Assembly (NCBI GenBank): GCA_046290575.1
Contig: JBKAGX010000001.1
Location: forward strand, 558,001-622,000
Direction: 5' to 3'
Source of the DNA: JANQQJ01 sp046290575
GTDB lineage: Bacteria > Pseudomonadota > Alphaproteobacteria > SMXS01
DNA length: 64,000 nucleotides
Shown: piece by piece, positions 8,520 to 17,701 of the stretch
Layout: each line of letters opens with the position of its first letter
Numbering within the stretch: the first letter of the stretch is position 1
Made by a program: the position numbers and the translations under genes
Notes under the pieces: model-generated
What the model saw: the letters and a program-made list of their open reading frames with translations, nothing else
Told to the model about the DNA's origin: nothing
Databases searched by the model: none

Positions 8520-9694
8520 CGGCCGATCACTCCGCCCCGCACGGCAACCGAGTTATCGATTTTGATTTTCTGGCCCGTCTGCAGCTTCAACTGCCCGGTA
8601 TTGACGATCCTGTCGCCTGCTTCCAATCCCGACAAAATCTCGACATTGCCGTCTGATATGCGGCCTGTCGTGACGGGCCGGCGTTCGGCTGTCAGGTTCT
8701 CCCCGTCACCGGTGATCAAGAAGACGGAATTGCCGTAAGGGAAGAAGGCGACTGCCGTGCGCGGTACAGTCAGTACCCGCTCCATGCCACCGGACACGAC
8801 GTTAACCTGCGCAAACATGCCCGGCCTCAGCCGTTTGTCGGGGTTGGCGATGGTGCCCTGCAAAGGCACGTTCCGCGTCGCCTCCTCGACCTTGGGGCTG
8901 ATGGCCGTCAGCGTGCCGGTGAAGGTTTCCCCGGGCCACGCCGCCACATCGGCTTCGAGTGTCTGGCCGACAGACAATTGGCTGATGAAGCGTTCCGGTA
9001 ACGAGAAATTGGCATGAATCGGGTCCAGACTTTGCAGTGTGACGATTTCCGTGCCCGGCGAAAGAAACTGGCCGATATTAACCTGGCGGATCCCCAGTTC
9101 CCCGGCGAAGGGCGCGCGCACGGCTGTTTTGGCGATCAGCGCCTGTTGCTCTTCGACCTGGGCCTGAAAGTCTTCCAGCTCGCTGCGGTTTCTGTCCAGC
9201 TGCGCCTGCGATACGGCGCCGCGTTTCACCAGGTTTTGCGCCCGTTCGAAATCAAGCCTGGCAAGATCCCGTTCCGCCTCAAGCGCTCGCAATTCGGCGC
9301 GCTGCGCAGAGGCGTCCAGTTGCACCAGCAGCGCTCCCGCCTGGACGCTTTGCCCGGATTCGAAATTGATGCTGATGACTTTCCCGGGCACTTCGTTGGC
9401 GACCTCGACGCCCTGATGCGCGCTCAGACTGCCGACGGCGCTGACCCGGCTTTGCAGGGTTTGTTCGGTGACCGCGGTGGCAGAGACGGTCACGGCCGGC
9501 GCGCTCATGCTGGCCATAAGGGCAGCCTGTTTCTGCGCCTGCTGATACTTCCAACCAAAAATGCCGCCGAACAGCAGGACCAGCGCAACGATGATGATCG
9601 CAAACCATTTCACCAGTCCGCCGCGTGAGCTTGGGCTCTGGCCAGCGGGTGAATCCTGTGTCTGCTGAGGGTTGTCGATATCGATACGGTTCAT
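8516..9694 (-). CDS. RND efflux periplasmic adaptor subunit (membrane fusion protein)
   Basis: A 392-residue membrane-fusion protein linking the RND pump to an outer-membrane channel. One N-terminal membrane anchor is visible (FAIIIVALVLLFGGIFGW, about residues 31-48). Next come the first half of the lipoyl domain (VANEVPGKVISINFESGQSV), a coiled-coil hairpin with many Glu, Gln and Ala, then the second lipoyl half and beta-barrel (VRAPFAGELGIRQVNIGQFL). The ATG at 9694 is taken as start; a TTG twelve bases upstream is in frame and cannot be excluded because neither has a good ribosome site. It is the first gene of the operon with the permease. Confidence 0.93.
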   Translation of the reverse strand: MNRIDIDNPQQTQDSPAGQSPSSRGGLVKWFAIIIVALVLLFGGIFGWKYQQAQKQAALMASMSAPAVTVSATAVTEQTLQSRVSAVGSLSAHQGVEVANEVPGKVISINFESGQSVQAGALLVQLDASAQRAELRALEAERDLARLDFERAQNLVKRGAVSQAQLDRNRSELEDFQAQVEEQQALIAKTAVRAPFAGELGIRQVNIGQFLSPGTEIVTLQSLDPIHANFSLPERFISQLSVGQTLEADVAAWPGETFTGTLTAISPKVEEATRNVPLQGTIANPDKRLRPGMFAQVNVVSGGMERVLTVPRTAVAFFPYGNSVFLITGDGENLTAERRPVTTGRISDGNVEILSGLEAGDRIVNTGQLKLQTGQKIKIDNSVAVRGGVIGR

Positions 9695-9781
9695 GCTACG
9701 CGGCAATGCGCTGATTGGCGGAAAGGTCCATTATGGACGCCCGGCCTGATAAGAACCAGCACTTGTGAAGGTTTTTCTTCG

Positions 9782-11728
9782 CTAGAGGAACCTGTAATCG
9801 GCGGGGTCGGGCGCTTTTGTGAGTGTCCAATATTCGAGCAGCGGCCCCGGCCAGTTCTGTGTCACCCGGCCCTGGTCGTTCTTGTACCAGCTGTTCACAT
9901 GCGGCGAGCCCCAGGCATATTGGGCGTTTTCCGCATCGATCTTCTCGTTATAGGCGTCATGCACGTCTTCGCGGCAGTCCATGGCGTCATGGCCTTCCTC
10001 GATCAGCATTTTCAGGCAGCCGATCACGTAGCGCATTTCGCATTCGGAGAAGAAGATGATGCTGCCATTCACCACGATGTTGGTGTTGGGGCCATAAAGG
10101 CAGAACAGATTGGGGAAGCCGGGCACCGTAATCCCCAGATAGGCGCGGGGGTCGCCGGCCCAATGGTCGTTCAGATCGACGCCGTTCCGGCCCTTAATAG
10201 TCATGGGGAACAGGAACTTGTCGGCTTTGAAGCCCGTTCCATAGATCAGCACGTCGACATCGTGCCGGTCGCCGCTTTCGCACAGCACCCCGGTTTCAGT
10301 GATCTCCTTGATGGGATCGGTGATGATTTCGACATTGTCCCGCTGCAACGCTTTGAACCAGCTGCCATTATCGACCAGCATGCGTTTGCCGCCCGGCGGA
10401 TAGTTCGGCACTGACAGATCGGCAAGGTCCGGATCGCTGATCTGGTCGCGCATATAGGTGATCAGCTCTTCGCGCAGCGCCTGGTTTTCCGGGCCCACGG
10501 ACAAGCGCAGATCGTTCCAGGCGGGGTCAACCTTCACCCGTGGCAGCAGGCCTTCAGCAGACAGCCAGAACAGCCAGAACCGGTACCAGTTGGCGAAGAA
10601 CGGCATGTGCTTCATCAGCCATTTCATGCCGTCTGGCACCGGGAGATGATAGTGCTCTGCCGGGCGGATCCAAGGCGGCGTCCGCTGGAAAATCAGCGTG
10701 TCGCCGGTCACTTTGGTGATCTCGGGCACGAACTGGAAGGCGCTGGCGCCGGTGCCGATCACCGCGACTTTCTTGCCGGTCAGGTCGATGTCGTGTCGCC
10801 ATTCCGCCGAATGAAACGCGTCACCCTGAAATTTCTCCTGGCCCGGAATGTCGGGCCATTTGGGACGGTTGAGCTGCCCGGTAGCGGCGATCACCGCGTT
10901 GGCGTCCAGGGTTTCGATTGCCCCGCTTTTGTCCTTGATGGTCACTGCCCACCGATGGGTCTCATCATCAAAAGCAGCTTCCTCCACGTCGGTTTCGAAC
11001 CGGATGAAGTCACGCAGGCCATAAGCATCCACCAGCCGGTCGAAATAGCCGAACAGGGTGTCATGGGTAGAAAAATACTGCGGCCAGTCGTGGTTCGGCT
11101 CAAAGGAATAGGAATAGAGGTGATTCGGTGAATCGACGCGGCAGCCGGGGTAGGTGTTTTCGAACCAGGTGCCGCCGACGCCCTCGTTCTTCTCGATGAT
11201 CTCGAAGGGAATGCCCCCTTGCTGCAGCGCGATGGCAGCCAGAATGCCGGACATACCCGCGCCGATGATGAGGACCTTAAACGCGCCATCTTGCACGTCG
11301 ACCGCGTCCCGGCGCCATTGGTTCACCCGTGTTTCGTTGCCCAAAAGGGCAAGTTCCTCCTGCAGCAGCGGCAGATAGTCGCGCGGGATCGCCTCGCCCA
11401 TGATGTAGTCCATCATTTCGCAGATCATGTCCTCGCTGGGCTCTGGCGGCATCTGGCAACCATTGTCGCGATAGTCACCAAGGATCTTCAGCGCCAGCGT
11501 GCGCGCCTGAGCCTGTTCGTCCTCGGTCAGGCTCATCTGCATATCGAAATTGATCACGGTGGGCTTGGGCCGGATCGGTCCGCGCAGGTGATCAGTATTG
11601 CCGGTGATATGCGACAGCGCCGTCATCAGCGTCGGGATGTGCGCATCTTCCAGCATCCGGGCGATGGTGGCATCGTCTTCAGTGATCTCTTCAATCGGGT
11701 CACGGACCGGGTCGCGTTTGGTGTTCAT
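9782..11728 (-). CDS. Baeyer-Villiger type flavin monooxygenase with N-terminal extension
   Basis: A 648-residue FAD/NADPH monooxygenase that would convert a ketone to an ester or lactone using O2. The FAD motif GAGMSG begins near residue 153, followed by the BVMO signature GGTWFENTYPGCRVD. The second fingerprint FQGDAFHSAEW matches FxGxxxHxxxW, and a second nucleotide motif, GTGASA, follows. The extra ~150 residues before the FAD domain match the architecture and length of 4-hydroxyacetophenone monooxygenases (about 640 residues), not cyclohexanone monooxygenase. The ATG at 11728 has AGGGGAAAG upstream and is preferred to an in-frame start 24 bases earlier. It is a single gene, divergent from the VOC pair. 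The ketone substrate is unknown. Confidence 0.92.
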   Translation of the reverse strand: MNTKRDPVRDPIEEITEDDATIARMLEDAHIPTLMTALSHITGNTDHLRGPIRPKPTVINFDMQMSLTEDEQAQARTLALKILGDYRDNGCQMPPEPSEDMICEMMDYIMGEAIPRDYLPLLQEELALLGNETRVNQWRRDAVDVQDGAFKVLIIGAGMSGILAAIALQQGGIPFEIIEKNEGVGGTWFENTYPGCRVDSPNHLYSYSFEPNHDWPQYFSTHDTLFGYFDRLVDAYGLRDFIRFETDVEEAAFDDETHRWAVTIKDKSGAIETLDANAVIAATGQLNRPKWPDIPGQEKFQGDAFHSAEWRHDIDLTGKKVAVIGTGASAFQFVPEITKVTGDTLIFQRTPPWIRPAEHYHLPVPDGMKWLMKHMPFFANWYRFWLFWLSAEGLLPRVKVDPAWNDLRLSVGPENQALREELITYMRDQISDPDLADLSVPNYPPGGKRMLVDNGSWFKALQRDNVEIITDPIKEITETGVLCESGDRHDVDVLIYGTGFKADKFLFPMTIKGRNGVDLNDHWAGDPRAYLGITVPGFPNLFCLYGPNTNIVVNGSIIFFSECEMRYVIGCLKMLIEEGHDAMDCREDVHDAYNEKIDAENAQYAWGSPHVNSWYKNDQGRVTQNWPGPLLEYWTLTKAPDPADYRFL

Positions 11729-11894
11729 AATCTTTCCCCTGCCGTCCGGCAAAGCGCCGTTCGGTTCGTCTTCTAATCGATTGTTGCAGCACGCACTGCC
11801 TCACAAAAAGCAGAATCTGCACAGGACCACTGGAAACTTCACTGATTTGGCGCAACACTACCGTCACGCGTGACTTCAAAAGGGGGAGATGACC

Positions 11895-12437
11895 ATGAAC
11901 CCGCGCAACAGCTATCCGCTGTTTCAGCAGGCCTATTTTGTCAACGATCTGGAAGACTGGTGCCAAAAGTGGAGCAAACTGTTCGGCGCAGGCCCGTTCC
12001 GGCTGGCCTGGCACCACAAGACGGACAAATTTCACTATCGCGGCACCGACCAGGAGGCCGATGTTTCCTATGCCTTCGGCTATCTGGGTAATGTGATGAT
12101 TCAGTTCATCCAGCAGCACGATGATACGCCATCGATCTATCGCGACATGTTCGAGAAGGGCCAGGAAGGCTTCCACCACGTTGCCTATCTGGTTCAGGAT
12201 TTTGAGGCCGAGCACAAGCGGCTGGAGGATATGGGTTTCGAGTGCGGCACAAGGCTATTTGCCGATGGGGTCGATGCGGCCTATTTCGATACCCGGTCCG
12301 TGAACGGGTGCTTTACCGAAATCCATGGAGAGCATTTGCCGATTATGGGCCGCTGGTACGCCATGAAGCGCGCGCATGAAATGTGGTCACCGGGCGACAG
12401 CCCTTACATGGAGATCAAGCTACCGCACGAGCAGTAA
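11895..12437 (+). CDS. VOC superfamily protein (tandem copy 1)
   Basis: A 180-residue vicinal-oxygen-chelate protein related to glyoxalase I and extradiol dioxygenases. Two beta-alpha-beta modules are seen, with probable metal-side residues in GFHHVAYLV (His) and CFTEIHG (Glu). The second in-frame ATG (11895) is preferred because it stands six bases from GGGGAG, while the ATG at 11889 abuts it. It is followed 75 bases later by a close paralogue at about two-thirds identity by eye (shared blocks HHKTDKF, EADVSYAFGY, FIQQHD, PSIYRDMF, GQEGFHHV, FTEIHG). It is probably an isomerase, lyase or dioxygenase on a pathway intermediate; the reaction cannot be assigned. Confidence 0.85.
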   Translation: MNPRNSYPLFQQAYFVNDLEDWCQKWSKLFGAGPFRLAWHHKTDKFHYRGTDQEADVSYAFGYLGNVMIQFIQQHDDTPSIYRDMFEKGQEGFHHVAYLVQDFEAEHKRLEDMGFECGTRLFADGVDAAYFDTRSVNGCFTEIHGEHLPIMGRWYAMKRAHEMWSPGDSPYMEIKLPHEQ

Positions 12438-12512
12438 TAGCGGTTTACGCAGGCAATCAAATCGCGCAACACTTCGCGCGGGTTTAGACACAAAAAAACA
12501 GGGGAATTCAAC

Positions 12513-13070
12513 GTGAGTACACTTGGCAACTATCCGCTTTTCCAGGAAGCCTATCTGGTCAATGATATTGATTCATCGATCAAGAAATGGAACGAGCTCT
12601 TCGGTGCCGGTCCGTTCATCCGCGTGCCGCATCACAAGACTGACAAGTTCGATTATCGCGGCACCAATCATGAGGCCGATGTTTCCTATGCCTTTGGCTA
12701 TCACGGCGACATGATGGTCCAGTTCATCCAGCAGCATGACGAGACACCGTCAATCTATCGCGACATGTTCCAGGCTGGTCAGGAAGGCTTCCACCATGTC
12801 GGTGTGTTGGTGCACGACTTTGAGGCCGAGTTCCAGCGCCTGCTGGATATGGGTTTCGAATGTGCGACCCGGCTCTATGCTGATGAGGTCGATGCCGCCT
12901 ATTTCGACACCCGCGAATACAACGGCTGCTTTACCGAAATCCATGGCGATCCGCCGCATATTCTGGGCACCTTCGCACAGTGGCGGCGGGCGCATGAACT
13001 GCTGCAGCCTGGGGACAGTCCGTTCCTTGAAATGACGGTCCCGACACAGGTCGACGGCCAGTTGAGCTAA
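12513..13070 (+). CDS. VOC superfamily protein (tandem copy 2)
   Basis: A 185-residue paralogue of the preceding gene with the same two-module VOC layout, EGFHHVGVLV and CFTEIHG included. It starts at GTG 12513 with AGGGGA eight to nine bases upstream. The blocks shared with its neighbour show a tandem duplication with divergence mainly in the region after the first module and at the C-terminus, so the two may form a heterodimer or act on different substrates. A strong terminator hairpin follows at 13105-13133, ending the two-gene unit. A third relative is at 30312-30860. Confidence 0.85.
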   Translation: MSTLGNYPLFQEAYLVNDIDSSIKKWNELFGAGPFIRVPHHKTDKFDYRGTNHEADVSYAFGYHGDMMVQFIQQHDETPSIYRDMFQAGQEGFHHVGVLVHDFEAEFQRLLDMGFECATRLYADEVDAAYFDTREYNGCFTEIHGDPPHILGTFAQWRRAHELLQPGDSPFLEMTVPTQVDGQLS

Positions 13071-13104
13071 GCCTCCGAATTCAGACTTCCGGGTAAGGCA
13101 CAAA

Positions 13105-13133
13105 AAAGGGCGGCCTCCGGGCCGCCCTTTCTC
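13105..13133. terminator. Bidirectional rho-independent terminator
   Basis: A perfect eight-base-pair stem, GGGCGGCC/GGCCGCCC (13108-13115 and 13120-13127), with a four-base loop. It has an A-run on the left and TTT followed by a T-rich stretch on the right. It lies between the convergent VOC and Rieske genes and can serve both strands. Confidence 0.85.
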
Positions 13134-13149
13134 GTTTATGGGATTGCTG

Positions 13150-14340
13150 CTACTCCGCGGCTTGTGCGGTGGGCTGAAACAGTGAATTCAGGTCCTCGTC
13201 CTTGGTCTTCAGCAGGCGATCCACCCAGCCATGGAAATTCTGGCCGCCGCCTTCGTTGCGGCCGAACATCACTTCTTTCAGGGCGCCGCTTTCCAGCGCT
13301 TTCTGCTGGCGCAGGCCGGTGCCGTAATCTTCGACCTCAACGACATATTTCAGCAGCTTGAACTGTTCGTCGGCCTGCATGGCCTGTTCTTCGTTCGGCT
13401 CATTCTGCATCAAATAGTACTGCGTCGTGTATGATTCGCCGGGGTTCTCGCCCGGGAACAATTGCGACAGCATGATGCTGCGGCCGCCACCGTCGAATGA
13501 CGCGATGGAAATGTGCGGGAAGATCGTCCACACACCCAGCAGCAGGACTTCCGAGGGCCAGTCTTCGACTGGAATGTCTTTCAGTGGATCCATGCGGGTC
13601 GGCGAGGTGACCCGCTGATGCGGTCCCCAGGCATAGTAGAGCGCCTGGTTGGACATCTGCTCCCCAAAGGTCTCCCGGTGCAACACCGGCAAATGATAGA
13701 GATCCAGATAGCCGTCATAGGCAATCTTCCAGTTCGGGCCGCGGACGGTCCGCGTCTGGAACAGGTGCCAGTCATCCATGCCGAACTCGGCGAGGAATTC
13801 GTCATAGCCTGACATGAAGTTGTCGAAGTCGAGGTTTGATTCGGGGTCGAGGATGCCCCAGATGATCCCGGCGCGTTCGAACACACGCAGCGGCGTCAGC
13901 CCATGGCAGGACTTGTCGACTTCGCCGAATTCGTCATTTGAAGCGATGGCAATCAGCCGGCCTTCGCGATCGAACGTCCAGCCGTGATAGCCGCAGACGA
14001 ACCGGCTGGCGTTCCCTGTGCCTTCCAGGACGACATTGGTGCCCCGGTGGGTGCAGCTGTTCAGGAAGCCGCGCACAACACCATCTTTGCCCCGGGTCAG
14101 CAAGACTGGGGTGTTGACGACATTCATCGCCTTATAGTCGCCGTTTTCAGGCAATTCGGCGGACGGCGCCAGCACCAGCGGCATGCGTTTGAAGACCATG
14201 TCGACCTCGGCCTGATAGCGGTCCGGATCGAAATAGTTGGACGCCGGAATTTTCTGGATGCTGTCGGCCAGGGCGAGCGTGCCAGCTTCGGCATGCTCCA
14301 TGCTTTCCTTGGCCATCTGGATCAGTTCTGCTTTCGCCAT
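13150..14340 (-). CDS. Rieske non-heme iron oxygenase, alpha subunit
   Basis: A 396-residue Rieske oxygenase. The Rieske cluster ligands are C96-x-H98 and C116-x2-H119. The mononuclear iron region gives L-Y-H216-x4-H221 in the order D-x-L-Y-H-L-P-V-L-H. The ATG at 14340 follows GAGGAGACC. It is shorter than the 446- and 460-residue paralogues in this window and clearly a different subfamily. It is divergent from the SDR gene, with about 200 bases between starts. No beta subunit or electron-transfer partner is adjacent. The substrate is unknown. Confidence 0.92.
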   Translation of the reverse strand: MAKAELIQMAKESMEHAEAGTLALADSIQKIPASNYFDPDRYQAEVDMVFKRMPLVLAPSAELPENGDYKAMNVVNTPVLLTRGKDGVVRGFLNSCTHRGTNVVLEGTGNASRFVCGYHGWTFDREGRLIAIASNDEFGEVDKSCHGLTPLRVFERAGIIWGILDPESNLDFDNFMSGYDEFLAEFGMDDWHLFQTRTVRGPNWKIAYDGYLDLYHLPVLHRETFGEQMSNQALYYAWGPHQRVTSPTRMDPLKDIPVEDWPSEVLLLGVWTIFPHISIASFDGGGRSIMLSQLFPGENPGESYTTQYYLMQNEPNEEQAMQADEQFKLLKYVVEVEDYGTGLRQQKALESGALKEVMFGRNEGGGQNFHGWVDRLLKTKDEDLNSLFQPTAQAAE

Positions 14341-14538
14341 TTCGGTCTCCTCACTTTGCCGTCAGCGGAAAGCGCGCGGAATCTTTGATCCCGGCATCGA
14401 CATCTTGGGGCGCTTCCCGACGCAAACCCGTTTTGCTGCCCATAACCTGCGGCATTTTTCCGCCAATTTCCACTTTATGCGGCTGATTTCGAGCTAAAGT
14501 GCCGCAAAACTGGTGATTCTGAGAGGCAGGGGGTGCGC

Positions 14539-15327
14539 ATGGATCTGGGAATTCGGGGCAGAAAAGGCATCGTCAACGGCGGCAGTGCAGGGCTGGGGCT
14601 CGGCAGTGCGCGGGCGCTGGCGAAAGAAGGCGTCGATCTCTTTATCGCCGCCCGCGGCGCGGACCGGTTGAAGCGGGTCTGTGATGCGTTGGCGGCCGAG
14701 ACGGGCTCGACCGTGACGCCGGTGGTCGCCGATCACAGCACGCCAGACGGTCGCGCCAGGATCTTGGAGGCGTGTCCCGCGCCCGACATTCTGGTTGCCA
14801 CCTGTTCGCCGCCCACCTGGACCGGGGATTTCCAGACCGTCGAGCCAGAGCACTGGGAGGCCGGGTTGGCGACCACCCTGATCAGCCCGGTCGAGATGAT
14901 GCGCGCTATCATTCCCGGTATGATCGACCGCAAATGGGGCCGGATCGTGATGATTGGAACGGGCGCGTCCAAATTCCCGGTCGAGGCACGCATTCTCTCG
15001 GGCGCCCCGCGCGCGGCGCTGGTGAATTATGTGGTGGCCGTCGCCAAAAAGGTCGCCAAACACGGCGTCATTTTGAACAACATGCTGCCCGGCATGTATC
15101 ACACCGCGACAATCCATGATTCGTTTACCGCCCAGGCTGAAGAGCGCGGCATAACCTATGATGACGTGGTGCAGGAATTCATCGACAACTGGCATATCCC
15201 CGCGGGCAAGTTCGGCCAGATCGACGATTTCGGTGCTGTCTGCGCCATGCTGTGCAGCGAGTATGCCAATTACACCGTCGGCCAGAGCTGGGTGATGGAT
15301 GGCGGCATCGGGAATACGACGTTCTAG
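14539..15327 (+). CDS. SDR family protein lacking the YxxxK catalytic pair
   Basis: A 262-residue short-chain dehydrogenase/reductase fold. The N-terminal cofactor motif is modified (NGGSAGLGLGSARALAKEG, about residues 12-30) but keeps the glycine pattern. Where active SDRs have Ser then Tyr-x-x-x-Lys, this protein reads MIGTGASKF and then SGAPRAAL, so the Tyr and Lys positions appear to be Ser and Arg. The rest of the fold, including the C-terminal VGQSWVMDGG, is intact. The ATG at 14539 has AGGGGG five bases upstream. The gene is divergent from the Rieske gene. It may bind NAD(P) without normal SDR chemistry or use another residue. Confidence 0.85.
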   Translation: MDLGIRGRKGIVNGGSAGLGLGSARALAKEGVDLFIAARGADRLKRVCDALAAETGSTVTPVVADHSTPDGRARILEACPAPDILVATCSPPTWTGDFQTVEPEHWEAGLATTLISPVEMMRAIIPGMIDRKWGRIVMIGTGASKFPVEARILSGAPRAALVNYVVAVAKKVAKHGVILNNMLPGMYHTATIHDSFTAQAEERGITYDDVVQEFIDNWHIPAGKFGQIDDFGAVCAMLCSEYANYTVGQSWVMDGGIGNTTF

Positions 15328-15389
15328 CCGCGAGATCACATATGTGGTGAGGCGGTGCTATAATCCCTTCATATTGGAAGGGGATTGTG

Positions 15390-16658
15390 ATGCGCCGTCT
15401 ATCAGCTCTACTGGTTCTAACAGCCTGCCTGCTGTCCGCGCCGCCTGCATTAGCCGCTGACCTGCCCACCGCCTCGCCAGTTGAGGTTGGCCTGTCGGCC
15501 GAACGGCTTACCCGCATTGATGACGCAATGGCAGCCTATGTGCGTGAAGGCGAGCTGGCAGGTGTGACCTTCGCGATCATGCGGCATGGCAAGCTGGTCT
15601 ATCTGCATATGGAAGGTTCGGCCGACATCGAAGCGGGCAAGCGGATTGCGCGCAACACGATCTTCCGCATCCATTCCATGACCAAGCCGATCGCGGCGGT
15701 TGCCGCAATGATCCTGGTGGAAGAAGGTCGGCTAAAGCTGACCGACAAGGTTGCCGACTATATTCCCGAGTTTGCTGACACCCAGGTCTTTGTCGGTGGC
15801 ACGGCCGAGGCGCCGGAACTGGCGCCAATTGAGACGCCGATCACGGTCTATCAACTCCTGACACACACCTCGGGCATGACCGCGCCCGGGTTCTTTGAGA
15901 CGCCCGTTACCCAGATCTATGAGGCGGCGAATCTCTGGGATTACGCGGCCCCGCTGGCGGCGTTTGCCAAGAAGGCTGCAGCGTTGCCGCTCGCATCCCA
16001 ACCCGGAGCCACTTATGACTACGGTATCTCGACCGATGTTTTGGGCCGCGTGATCGAGGTCGCGTCGGGCCAGACTTTTGATGTCTTTCTCAAAGAGCGT
16101 ATTTTCGATCCGTTGGGCATGACCGATACGGCCTTCTTCGTCCCGCCGGAAAAAGCTGCTCGTTTTGCGGCGGCCTATAAGCATGATGAAGATGGTGCGC
16201 TGGCCCCTGCAACCGACCGGAACCCGGCTTTGCGCTGGTTGCCGGAGAACAAGCTGTTTTTGGGCGGTGGCGGGCTGGTATCGACAGTTGACGACTATCT
16301 GCGCTTTTCCCAGATGATGCTGAAAGGCGGTGCACTGGATGGCACCCGGATTCTGTCGCGTAAGACCGTCGAGCTGATGACCACCAGCCAGGTCCCTTAT
16401 GAAAAACTCGCCTCTTTTCATCAGTTCATGCCCGGCTATGGAATCGGGCTGGGGTTCGGTGTGCTTGATGACGTGGCGGTCACCAAAAGACTGGGTTCCA
16501 AGGGCGAGTATTTCTGGTCCGGCGCCGCCAACACCTTCTTCCTGATCGACCCCAAGGAGGAACTGATCGCGATCCTGCTCCCCCAGTTCTATCCGTTTGC
16601 CGCCTATCCGCTGCAGGAAGAGCTACGGACCCTGAGTTACCAGGCGATTGACGACTAG
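15390..16658 (+). CDS. Secreted serine hydrolase, class C beta-lactamase/esterase family
   Basis: A 422-residue serine hydrolase of the beta-lactamase-related (EstB, class C) family. A signal peptide is clear: positively charged start, then a hydrophobic core (LSALLVLTACLLS) and an AxA-like site before ADLPTASP, so it is periplasmic. The catalytic S96-M-T-K99 motif is present, followed by HTSGM and a YDYGIS segment at the place of the family's Tyr motif. These proteins usually hydrolyse carboxylic esters, not antibiotics. The ATG at 15390 has GGAAGGGG upstream; the GTG three bases earlier is less likely. It converges on the TauD gene across a repeat. Confidence 0.9.
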   Translation: MRRLSALLVLTACLLSAPPALAADLPTASPVEVGLSAERLTRIDDAMAAYVREGELAGVTFAIMRHGKLVYLHMEGSADIEAGKRIARNTIFRIHSMTKPIAAVAAMILVEEGRLKLTDKVADYIPEFADTQVFVGGTAEAPELAPIETPITVYQLLTHTSGMTAPGFFETPVTQIYEAANLWDYAAPLAAFAKKAAALPLASQPGATYDYGISTDVLGRVIEVASGQTFDVFLKERIFDPLGMTDTAFFVPPEKAARFAAAYKHDEDGALAPATDRNPALRWLPENKLFLGGGGLVSTVDDYLRFSQMMLKGGALDGTRILSRKTVELMTTSQVPYEKLASFHQFMPGYGIGLGFGVLDDVAVTKRLGSKGEYFWSGAANTFFLIDPKEELIAILLPQFYPFAAYPLQEELRTLSYQAIDD

Positions 16659-16693
16659 ACGGTGTCTGACAGAATTGAGCGGCTTGCTCACCC

Positions 16694-16797
16694 CCGTTCG
16701 CCCTGAGGAGCTTGGCGCATGCCAAGCGTCTCGAAGGGTTGAACAGGCCGCCCGTACTTCGAGACGCCCGCTTTCGCGTGCTCCTCAGCACGAACGG
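16694..16797. repeat. CCGTTCG...CGAACGG inverted repeat between convergent genes
   Basis: The block starts with CCGTTCGCCCTGAGGAGC and ends with GCTCCTCAGCACGAACGG, forming a long imperfect inverted repeat, with nested TCTCGAAGG and CTTCGAGACGC arms. Related blocks are at 30870-30977 and, more loosely, at 33931-34052 and 50789-50862. It fills the gap between the serine hydrolase and the TauD gene. Confidence 0.7.
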
Positions 16798-16836
16798 CCT
16801 TGGGTGGGGTGTCTCTGATACGATGGGGACGACGTT

Positions 16837-17676
16837 TTAAACCGGCACCTCGCCGTCAATCGTGACGCGCAGCATTTCGCGGCGGTGGCCATGATAGTCA
16901 TTGAGCGGATAGTGCAGGCTGACCCGGTTGTCCCAGATGGCGAGCGTGCCCGGCGTCCAGTGATGCCGGTGACAGAACTGATCCTGGATCGCATGGGCAA
17001 ACAGTTCATCCAGCAACGGCTTGCTGGCCTCTTCGGTCAGGCCGGCGAAGTTGGTGGTGTGGGCCGGGCTGACGAACAGCGTCTTTTCGCCGGTCACGGG
17101 ATGGGTGCGCACTACCGGATGGGTGGCCTGGCGCGTATCCATGTCTTCTTCATGGACGCCGGACATGGTGCCGTCATGCAGCGGGTCGGCACGCAGCGCC
17201 TGTTTGTTTTTGGCCGCGCTCTGAACCGCCCGTAGCGCGGACAGTTCAGAGACCAGGGCCCGGGGCAGCGCATCCAGCGCGGCCACCATGTCAGACCAGA
17301 TGGTATCGCCGCCCTCGTCCGGCACTTCCACCGCATAGAGCGCAGTCGCGGCCGCCGGGCGCTCCAGATAGGGCGTATCGGTATGCCACATGCCGCCGAA
17401 ATTGCTGGTCTGGTCCGGTTCCTTGATAACGGCGATCACGTCGGGATTGTCGGGGAGCGGTTCAGCGAACGGGTAGTGCCCGATGGGCCCGAAATGCGCG
17501 GCGAACGACACCAGGTCGCTCGCCGTCAACTCCTGATCGCGGAAGAACAGCACCTTGCGCTCGGCAAAGGCCGCAAGGATGTTCTGCCAGACCGGGTATG
17601 TATTGTCCCTGTCCAGCACACCTCGCACATCCAGACCGGTGATCTCCGCGCCCAGCGGCGCCGGGCACGGTGTCAC
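16837..17676 (-). CDS. TauD/TfdA family Fe(II)/2-oxoglutarate dioxygenase
   Basis: A roughly 280-residue member of the taurine/2,4-D dioxygenase family. It would hydroxylate its substrate with O2, Fe(II) and 2-oxoglutarate in the cytoplasm. The iron ligands appear as WHTDTPYLE (H-x-D) and the distal His in IWDNRVSLHYPLNDY, followed by the 2OG-binding Arg in GHRREMLRVT. The start is uncertain: GTG at 17676 places the protein at the family's normal N-terminus (TPCPAPLGAEITGLDV), while a TTG at 17742 would overlap the ferredoxin gene by 41 bases. It lies directly behind P450 and ferredoxin genes, probably the same operon, suggesting several oxidations of one substrate. Confidence 0.88.
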   Translation of the reverse strand: MTPCPAPLGAEITGLDVRGVLDRDNTYPVWQNILAAFAERKVLFFRDQELTASDLVSFAAHFGPIGHYPFAEPLPDNPDVIAVIKEPDQTSNFGGMWHTDTPYLERPAAATALYAVEVPDEGGDTIWSDMVAALDALPRALVSELSALRAVQSAAKNKQALRADPLHDGTMSGVHEEDMDTRQATHPVVRTHPVTGEKTLFVSPAHTTNFAGLTEEASKPLLDELFAHAIQDQFCHRHHWTPGTLAIWDNRVSLHYPLNDYHGHRREMLRVTIDGEVPV

Positions 17677-17701
17677 GGTCAGGACGTTGCCTGACAGAAG
17701 T

